A stretch of DNA of 8,603 bases from Oribacterium parvum (GTDB taxonomy: Bacteria > Bacillota > Clostridia > Lachnospirales > Lachnospiraceae), in assembly GCA_938022235.1 (NCBI GenBank), contig CALIEL010000260.1, positions 1 through 8,603 on the forward strand. The letters are read 5' to 3'. A program made the translations under genes and the position numbers. Numbering within the stretch: the first letter of the stretch is position 1; each line of letters starts with the position of its first letter. Below the pieces are notes generated by a model, which searched no databases, had not been told where the DNA came from, and saw nothing but the letters and a program-made list of their open reading frames with translations. Shown here piece by piece: positions 1 through 4,272 of this stretch.

Positions 1-38
1 ATAACTATTCGCTAAACTCTTGTTTAACGAATAGTTAT
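1..38. repeat. 17-bp near-perfect inverted repeat upstream of the recombinase promoter
   Basis: The left arm ATAACTATTCGCTAAAC (1-17) and right arm GTTTAACGAATAGTTAT (22-38) are complementary at 16 of 17 positions (C12 is the mismatch) around a 4-base centre, TCTT. The left arm starts at the window edge, so the repeat may extend further. Three readings are possible. It may be a protein-binding site next to the -35 element at 38-43. It may be a recombination site of the adjacent recombinase. It may be an A+T-rich intrinsic terminator of an upstream rightward gene, since TTGCTTTTT follows at 38-46. The structure is certain; its role is not. Confidence 0.8.
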
Positions 39-67
39 TGCTTTTTAAAAAGGGATTATGCTATAAT
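38..67 (+). promoter_or_regulatory. Promoter of the recombinase transcript (extended -10)
   Basis: A perfect TATAAT lies at 62-67 and is preceded by TG at 59-60, giving an extended -10 (TATGCTATAAT). A weak -35, TTGCTT (38-43), lies 18 bases upstream and begins at the last base of the inverted repeat. Transcription would start near 74, giving a leader of about 130 bases before the recombinase ATG at 208. The extended -10 probably compensates for the poor -35. Confidence 0.65.
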
Positions 68-81
68 CTGGTAAAACTAAG

Positions 82-177
82 ATGCAACGGCTTGAACATG
101 GCTTTGGTATCTATCAAATTCGGATTCAAGCTAAAACGATTTACTCTGTATTGATTATGGAGAAAAAACCTTATTAG
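82..177 (+). other. 31-codon ORF in the recombinase leader; possible leader peptide or toxin relic
   Basis: An ATG at 82 opens 31 codons ending in TAG at 175-177, just inside the predicted transcript. There is no Shine-Dalgarno sequence before the ATG, which lies only about 8 bases from the predicted transcription start, so translation would have to be nearly leaderless. The central residues (LEHGFGIYQIRIQ, then IYSVLIMEKKP) recall the middle of RelE/HigB-type toxins, where a G-x-Y-E-x-R-I strand is followed by an I-Y-R-V-L strand. It is far too short to be a whole toxin. It may be a relic, a leader peptide or chance. Confidence 0.2.
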
Positions 178-204
178 AGTGAATAAAATTATTAGAGAGA
201 ATAA
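171..204 (+). repeat. 16-bp direct repeat at the recombinase translation start
   Basis: TTATTAGAGTGAATAA (171-186) recurs with one change as TTATTAGAGAGAATAA (189-204), an 18-base period. The second copy carries the only ribosome-binding-like sequence (AGAGAG, 194-199) for the ATG at 208. The first copy has a T that spoils the same motif and contains the stop of the small leader ORF. This looks like a local tandem duplication. Confidence 0.7.
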
Positions 205-207
205 GCT

Positions 208-1284
208 ATGCCATTACAATATCATTTAGAATTAGACAAACAAAATACTTTAAAGCTTAGACAGCTACAAAAGGATCTACCGGCCTTTTGTGCTTCTTTT
301 TTTCGCGGTATTGATCAAGTTACTTCCTCCAGAACCAAGATTGCCTATGCCTATGATTTAAAGGTCTTTTTTCAATTTTTAATAGAGGAAAAAAAGCTTC
401 GTTCCGATATTTATGATTTTGAAGCCAGGGATTTGGATCGTTTATCTCTGGTGGATTTAGAAGAATATATGGAATATTTGAAATATAGAACGAAGAAAAA
501 GACCGGTAAAGAGGGACAAATTGAGGAAGTTGAAGTTTTAAATCATAACAAGAGCATAAAGAGGAAAATTTCCAGTTTAAAAAGCTTCTTTGGCTATCTA
601 TATAAAACTGAGCAAATCAAAGAGAATAAGACCGCTCTTCTCTCCTTGCCGAAGCTTTCTCAGGAAGAGATTATTCGTATGGATCAGGGAGAAGTTGCAC
701 AGTTTCTGGATCAGGTAGAGTCCGGAGAAGATTTAAGCAAAAAAGAAAAGCTTTATCATGAGAAAAATCAAGTTAGAGACCTGGCTATGATGCAGTTAAT
801 GTTGGGGACCGGAATCCGTGTGTCGGAATGCGTAGGTTTAAACTGTTCCAATGTAGATTTCCAAAACAATGCTATCCGTATCCATAGAAAGGGAGGCAAG
901 GAGGTTTCCATTTACTTTTCCGATGAGGTAGAACAAGGCTTAAGGGCCTATATGGAGGAAAGAAAGGGGAAAATCCCGGCTTCAGGACACGAAAATGCCT
1001 TGTTCCTATCCTTACAAAATAAAAGAATGTCTGTACGAACCGTGGAATTGATGGTGAAAAAATATGCGCAAAAGGTAACTCCCCTTAAGCATATTACTCC
1101 GCATAAATTACGAAGCAGCTATGGTACCAATCTATACCAGGAAACCGGAGATATTTATCTGGTGGCGGATGTTTTGGGACATAGTGACGTAAATACCACC
1201 AAAAAGCATTATGCCGCTTTGGAAGAAGAAAGACGCCGCAGTGTCAGAAATCTGGTAAGACTCAGAAAAGAAGAAGGGGAATAA
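208..1284 (+). CDS. xerS: Tyrosine recombinase, XerS-like
   Basis: Site-specific DNA recombinase that would cut and rejoin DNA through a covalent 3'-phosphotyrosine. The 358-residue protein has a SAM-like N-terminal DNA-binding domain (about 25-135) and a complete C-terminal catalytic domain (about 155-350). The catalytic set is intact: R204 (GTGIRVSE), K228 (HRKGG hairpin), H299 and R302 (TPHKLR), H325 (LGHS) and Y335 (KKHY). Length and layout, including the long N-terminal domain and the VxxMVxKYxQ and TPHKLR blocks, resemble XerS, the lone recombinase that resolves chromosome dimers in streptococci and lactococci (about 356 residues). That subfamily call is from memory of the family and is less sure than the recombinase call. 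The Shine-Dalgarno sequence is weak (AGAGAG, 8 bases before ATG). No excisionase, phage or transposon gene is nearby within the window, which favours a resident chromosomal role over a mobile-element integrase. It ends in a terminator hairpin shared with the convergent gene. Confidence 0.85.
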   Translation: MPLQYHLELDKQNTLKLRQLQKDLPAFCASFFRGIDQVTSSRTKIAYAYDLKVFFQFLIEEKKLRSDIYDFEARDLDRLSLVDLEEYMEYLKYRTKKKTGKEGQIEEVEVLNHNKSIKRKISSLKSFFGYLYKTEQIKENKTALLSLPKLSQEEIIRMDQGEVAQFLDQVESGEDLSKKEKLYHEKNQVRDLAMMQLMLGTGIRVSECVGLNCSNVDFQNNAIRIHRKGGKEVSIYFSDEVEQGLRAYMEERKGKIPASGHENALFLSLQNKRMSVRTVELMVKKYAQKVTPLKHITPHKLRSSYGTNLYQETGDIYLVADVLGHSDVNTTKKHYAALEEERRRSVRNLVRLRKEEGE

Positions 1285-1314
1285 GAATAGGAATAAGAAC
1301 AGAGTAAGATTGAA

Positions 1315-1343
1315 AAGAGAAGGCTAAAAAAAAGCCTTCTCTT
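1315..1343. terminator. Bidirectional terminator hairpin between convergent genes
   Basis: AAGAGAAGGCT (1315-1325) pairs perfectly with AGCCTTCTCTT (1333-1343) over 11 bp around a 7-base A loop. Rightward transcripts from the recombinase end in a pyrimidine-rich tail (CTTCTTCTG). Leftward transcripts from the lexA side end in a short U run (CTCTTTTC). The stop codon of the leftward gene (TAG, 1324-1326) lies inside the stem and loop. Confidence 0.75.
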
Positions 1344-1731
1344 CTTCTGTCCATCGTCCTTCTTCCTTATATTTCTTTACTCTTCTTTGATAAGAACGCA
1401 GAGGGAGCCCGGAATACAGCGCTGTATCTTTACTGTTATGCTCTTTACGATACAGATAAACTGCCCCGATACTCTTATGGGTACCATATTCCCTTTTTTT
1501 ACCGGCATCTCTCTTCATATGCTTTAGAGATAACTCTAGGCTACAGGAACATAGCTTGTCATCCTTTAAACTCCCTAGACGCAGCTTCACCCCTTGCTTT
1601 TCCAGATGGCTATTCAGTTGTAGGAATTCTTTCTGTAGTTTCTGAAATTCTTCTTCTCCGGCTTTACAGCTAATGGAAAAGCTTTCTTTTAAAAATTGAC
1701 CGATGCCCGGTTCGGACCATTTTTCCAGCAT
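1324..1731 (-). CDS. Uncharacterised protein with probable C-terminal helix-turn-helix
   Basis: I do not recognise this family. From the ATG at 1731 it is 135 residues, strongly charged, with no signal peptide or membrane segment, so it is likely cytoplasmic. Residues about 24-48 look like an amphipathic, possibly coiled helix (EEEFQKLQKEFLQL). C22, C61 and C63 are the only cysteines and are too few for a standard zinc site. Residues about 87-125 look like a helix-turn-helix: a first helix (IGAVYLYRKEHN), a second (KDTALYSG), then a basic recognition-like helix (LRSYQRRVKKYKEEG). The start is moved four codons inside an in-frame TTG because that TTG overlaps the GAGG ribosome binding site. 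It lies 66 bases after the lexA stop with no strong terminator between, so it may be co-transcribed with lexA and be SOS-inducible. A DNA-binding role is inference. Confidence 0.7.
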   Translation of the reverse strand: MLEKWSEPGIGQFLKESFSISCKAGEEEFQKLQKEFLQLNSHLEKQGVKLRLGSLKDDKLCSCSLELSLKHMKRDAGKKREYGTHKSIGAVYLYRKEHNSKDTALYSGLPLRSYQRRVKKYKEEGRWTEEEKAFF

Positions 1732-1737
1732 TTTATT

Positions 1738-1741
1738 CCTC
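1738..1741 (-). promoter_or_regulatory. Ribosome binding site fixing the ATG start at 1731
   Basis: On the minus strand GAGG is followed by a 6-base spacer (AATAAA) and ATG. An in-frame TTG four codons upstream contributes its final G to the GAGG, so it cannot be the start. Confidence 0.7.
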
Positions 1742-1797
1742 AAAAAAACGACAATATTAATTTAGACGCATCTATTAAACGGCTTATAGCGTATAGC

Positions 1798-2499
1798 TTA
1801 TAGTCCAACACGAATCAGCCCAATGGCCTTTCCTAGAATCTGACAGTCATTAACAATGATATCTTCCATGGTATCATTCTCCGGCTGTAGACGGATATAT
1901 CCTTTTTCTTTGTAGAAGCGCTTAACGGTAGCACTATCCTCTACCAAAGCCACCACAACCTCACCGTCACTGCAGGTATTTTGCTTTGCAACCATCAGAT
2001 AGTCTCCGTCGAAAATACCTACATTAATCATGGAATCTCCCTTTACCTTCAGAATAAAGGTCTCCTGATTCGGTAAAATCTCTGTAGGAAGGGGAAAATG
2101 GTCGCTAACATTCTCTTCGGCAAAGATGGGGGTTCCTGCGGCAACGGTACCGATTACCGGTACGGACACCATTTCCTTCATACTTTCTTCAACAGGTGAG
2201 CTATGTACGGGAGAAAGCTCCTTTGTCTTACTGCTTTTAGAGGCTTTTCCACTATGGCTTTTGTCCAAGATTTCAATGGCTCTGGGATGGGATGGATCCT
2301 TACGGATCAGTCCGGCCTGCTCCAAGTCATTTAAGTAACTAAAAACGCTGGAAGTGGACTTTAAACCGACCTCTGTGCAAATATCTCTAACAGAAGGCGG
2401 ATAGTTTCTAATCTGAACACATTCTTTAATGTAGTTGTAAATCGCTAATTGCTTCTCTGTTAAATTATCTTTGCTTGGTACTTTTCTTGGTCTTCCCAT
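1798..2499 (-). CDS. lexA: LexA, SOS response repressor
   Basis: Transcriptional repressor of the SOS regulon, inactivated by RecA-stimulated self-cleavage after DNA damage. The 233-residue protein has a winged-helix DNA-binding domain (about 13-77, with SVRDICTEVGLKSTSSVFSYL as the helix-turn-helix) and an S24-type peptidase domain (about 112-233). The cleavage bond is A121-G122 (VAAGTP), the nucleophile S156 (KGDSM) and the general base K193 (TVKRF); all are present. The Ser/Lys-rich linker (about 80-110) makes it roughly 25-30 residues longer than usual LexA proteins. The start is supported by AAGAGG (2505-2510) with a 5-base spacer. A LexA-box-like sequence overlaps its own promoter, so autoregulation is likely. 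The small unknown gene follows in the same direction. Confidence 0.95.
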   Translation of the reverse strand: MGRPRKVPSKDNLTEKQLAIYNYIKECVQIRNYPPSVRDICTEVGLKSTSSVFSYLNDLEQAGLIRKDPSHPRAIEILDKSHSGKASKSSKTKELSPVHSSPVEESMKEMVSVPVIGTVAAGTPIFAEENVSDHFPLPTEILPNQETFILKVKGDSMINVGIFDGDYLMVAKQNTCSDGEVVVALVEDSATVKRFYKEKGYIRLQPENDTMEDIIVNDCQILGKAIGLIRVGL

Positions 2500-2534
2500 C
2501 CTGGCCTCTTTTCTTAGAATTTAAAATTTATAAA

Positions 2535-2563
2535 AGTATAGCATATTCTTTCTTTTTATGCAA
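2535..2563 (-). promoter_or_regulatory. lexA promoter
   Basis: Read on the minus strand: -35 TTGCAT (2558-2563), a 17-base spacer and -10 TATACT (2535-2540) with a TG extension (TATGCTATACT). Transcription would start near 2528, about 29 bases before the lexA ATG. The -35 overlaps the LexA-box-like operator by three bases. Confidence 0.7.
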
Positions 2564-2574
2564 ACGTTTGTACG
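2561..2574. promoter_or_regulatory. Probable LexA operator (SOS box)
   Basis: CAAACGTTTGTACG fits the Gram-positive LexA pattern CGAAC-N4-GTTCG at 8 of 10 fixed positions and contains the perfect palindrome CAAACGTTTG (2561-2570). It overlaps the -35 of lexA, where a bound repressor would exclude RNA polymerase. The gene it precedes is lexA itself, which supports the call. Confidence 0.65.
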
Positions 2575-2627
2575 AAAAAATCTCCGATATTTCCTGACTC
2601 ATAGAAGTCTTTGAAATATCGGAGATT
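2575..2627 (-). terminator. Intrinsic terminator of the peptide transporter gene
   Basis: A perfect 15-bp stem, AATCTCCGATATTTC (2579-2593) with GAAATATCGGAGATT (2613-2627), encloses a 19-base loop that can form an inner GACT/AGTC stem. On the minus strand it is followed by a T run (2575-2580), the pattern of a rho-independent terminator. It lies 87 bases after the transporter stop and directly abuts the lexA operator, insulating lexA from upstream transcription. Confidence 0.85.
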
Positions 2628-2652
2628 CGTATTAATTAGGGTTACTTTCCTT

Positions 2653-2664
2653 ATAAAGCTTTAT
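2653..2664. repeat. 12-bp perfect palindrome in the transporter 3' region
   Basis: ATAAAGCTTTAT is self-complementary and lies between the transporter stop and its terminator. No function can be assigned; it may be chance in A+T-rich DNA. Confidence 0.4.
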
Positions 2665-2714
2665 GCTTGATTATATGACAGTTCACAGAGAGATGAAAAG
2701 AGTCATTTTTAAAG

Positions 2715-4136
2715 CTATTCTGCAGTCTCTGTTGCTGCTTCTTCTGTGCTTAATTTGTCTACAGCAATCAGCTTCTCAATAAAGGGCATAATCACCAACA
2801 TAACCACACCGCTGATGATAAGGGCTGCACCTAAGATATTCAGAATCTTTCCATATCCCCAATCCTTAGCTACCGCTACCAGATATCCGGAAGCAATACC
2901 GGAGAAGGTATAGGTTAAATACCATACACTCATAGCCAGGGAGGAGAAACGCTCCGGAGTCAGCTTATTAAACAAAGCCATACCTACAGGAGATACCAAG
3001 AGTTCTCCTACCGTTAAAATGGCATAAGCAAGAAGCATATACCAAAGATCCATCTTTACCGTCTTATCCAATACACCATGTAAGGTATTGAAACCAAGTA
3101 AAATGATATAGAAAGCAAGACCGGTAATAATCATTCCCACAGCCATCTTTAAGCTTACAGGAGGATCCATCTTCTTTTGAGAAAGAGTCATCCAAAGATT
3201 TCCAAGAAGCGGAGCAAGAATAATACATAAAATTCCGTTAAAGGAAATCAACCATACTACAGGCACATGGAAGCCGCCTACATTGAGGTTAACATAATCA
3301 TTTGCCAGGGTATTGATGGTATAAGAAGTCTGAAAGTACACTGTCCAGTAAACGGTTACCAGGATGAAAATAATACCCATTCCCACCAAACGTGTTTTCT
3401 CCACCGGACTAAACTTGAATTCTACCTTCTGCTTCTCTTCTTTGTTAGCGCCCTTTGCATTTGCGGGGTGCTTTCCTACCTCTCCTAACCACTTCGGAAT
3501 TAAAACAAGGAAGATCAGGAATACGATAAACATACCGATGGCAACCATCAGGTAAGCATACTTATAACCGTATTTAACAATATTACCCTCTGCATCCTTC
3601 ACAGCCATCCAGTGGTCTGTAAGAAGTCCTCCGAAAATCGGTCCAAAGAAGCTTCCGATATTTACCGCCATGTAGAAGATACCGTAGGCTGCATCCTTTC
3701 TGGCATGCTCTTTATTGGAGTAAAGCATTCCTACAATGGCTGTTAAGTTGTTGTTCATAAAAGCCATGGAGCACATGTTAATCACGATACCCACAATAAT
3801 CATGGGAACATGGGGGGTAAAGAAGAAGAAAATGGCATAGGCAACACTCTGTAAAAAGAATGCCATAATCATCGCTTTCTGCATACCCAGAAAACGGTCT
3901 GTAATAATGGAGACTAAGAGTGGCAGCACGGAACCGAAAGCTCCGGCGATAGAAATGATAAGTCCTGCTTGTTTATCGCTTAAACCAAGACCGCCCATTG
4001 CTACAGAATAGGTGTAGAAAAAAATAGTAATACCGGATACCGCATACTTCAGATAGCTGGAACCGGCCATACCAATGCAGGCTAACCAAAGCCCTTTAGG
4101 ATGATGGAATTTCTCTTTCTTTTGAACTTCCTCCAT
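2715..4136 (-). CDS. POT/PTR2-family peptide transporter with altered TM1 motif
   Basis: Integral membrane protein of the proton-dependent oligopeptide transporter family (major facilitator fold), expected to import di- and tripeptides. From the ATG at 4136 it is 473 residues with about 12-14 hydrophobic helices and charged ends. Family motifs are clear: FYMAVNIGSFFGP (about 154-166), matching the FYxxINxG block, and GELLVSPVGMALFNKLTPER (about 377-396), the TM10 signature including its conserved Glu. A charged segment (about 215-247) separates the two six-helix bundles. The oddity is TM1: the proton-coupling ExxERF motif expected near residues 22-28 is absent, and GMAGSSYLKYA stands there. 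Coupling or substrate may therefore differ from classical DtpT proteins. The gene has its own probable promoter and a strong terminator. It lies downstream of pepF, which could hydrolyse imported peptides. Confidence 0.85.
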   Translation of the reverse strand: MEEVQKKEKFHHPKGLWLACIGMAGSSYLKYAVSGITIFFYTYSVAMGGLGLSDKQAGLIISIAGAFGSVLPLLVSIITDRFLGMQKAMIMAFFLQSVAYAIFFFFTPHVPMIIVGIVINMCSMAFMNNNLTAIVGMLYSNKEHARKDAAYGIFYMAVNIGSFFGPIFGGLLTDHWMAVKDAEGNIVKYGYKYAYLMVAIGMFIVFLIFLVLIPKWLGEVGKHPANAKGANKEEKQKVEFKFSPVEKTRLVGMGIIFILVTVYWTVYFQTSYTINTLANDYVNLNVGGFHVPVVWLISFNGILCIILAPLLGNLWMTLSQKKMDPPVSLKMAVGMIITGLAFYIILLGFNTLHGVLDKTVKMDLWYMLLAYAILTVGELLVSPVGMALFNKLTPERFSSLAMSVWYLTYTFSGIASGYLVAVAKDWGYGKILNILGAALIISGVVMLVIMPFIEKLIAVDKLSTEEAATETAE

Positions 4137-4141
4137 ACTGT

Positions 4142-4148
4142 CCTCCTT
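4142..4148 (-). promoter_or_regulatory. Ribosome binding site fixing the transporter start at 4136
   Basis: A near-consensus AAGGAGG on the minus strand lies 5 bases before ATG. An in-frame TTG five codons upstream sits directly before this motif, so it is not the start. Confidence 0.85.
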
Positions 4149-4169
4149 CAAAATAGAAATGTTTGTTAC

Positions 4170-4204
4170 TTGTCAATTCTATAACAAAATTGGACAAATC
4201 GCAA
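4170..4204 (-). promoter_or_regulatory. Probable transporter promoter inside an imperfect dyad
   Basis: On the minus strand a TG-extended -10 (TGTTATAGA; hexamer 4178-4183) follows a poor -35 candidate TTGCGA (4199-4204) at only 15 bases, so the extended -10 would carry the activity. TTGTCCAATT (4188-4197) and AATTGACAA (4170-4178) form an inverted repeat with one bulged base and a 9-base centre that includes the -10. A regulator bound there would block RNA polymerase. Both promoter and operator are inferred by eye. Confidence 0.4.
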
Positions 4205-4272
4205 GCAGAGGCTTAAATTGAAGTTGATTTATAGGTAATTATTATTGTAAAAAATTCTATAGATACAAAAAA

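Noticed and set aside
1..67. Invertible promoter switched by the adjacent recombinase
   Set aside because: The promoter lies beside the dyad rather than between two inverted copies; no second copy is seen in the window.
90..131. GCTTGAA (90-96) and TTCAAGC (125-131) as a leader hairpin or riboswitch
   Set aside because: Only 7 bp of pairing across a 28-base loop and no conserved riboswitch elements; not convincing.
1..207. Classical dif site (E. coli or Bacillus type)
   Set aside because: No 28-base segment matches the TATTATGTAAACT-like right arm; TTATG at 56-60 belongs to the extended -10.
1732..1743. TTG start giving four extra residues to the unknown protein
   Set aside because: The TTG overlaps the GAGG ribosome binding site of the ATG at 1731.
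4137..4151. TTG start giving five extra residues to the peptide transporter
   Set aside because: The TTG directly precedes the AAGGAGG that serves the ATG at 4136, so the motif would lie inside the coding region.
4172..4177. TTGACA on the minus strand as a transporter -35
   Set aside because: The matching -10 would fall almost on the ribosome binding site with only a weak TATTTT; the TG-extended -10 at 4178-4183 is the better candidate.
4205..4272. Intrinsic terminator after pepF
   Set aside because: Two T runs occur on the minus strand (about 4218-4272), but no stable stem precedes either one.
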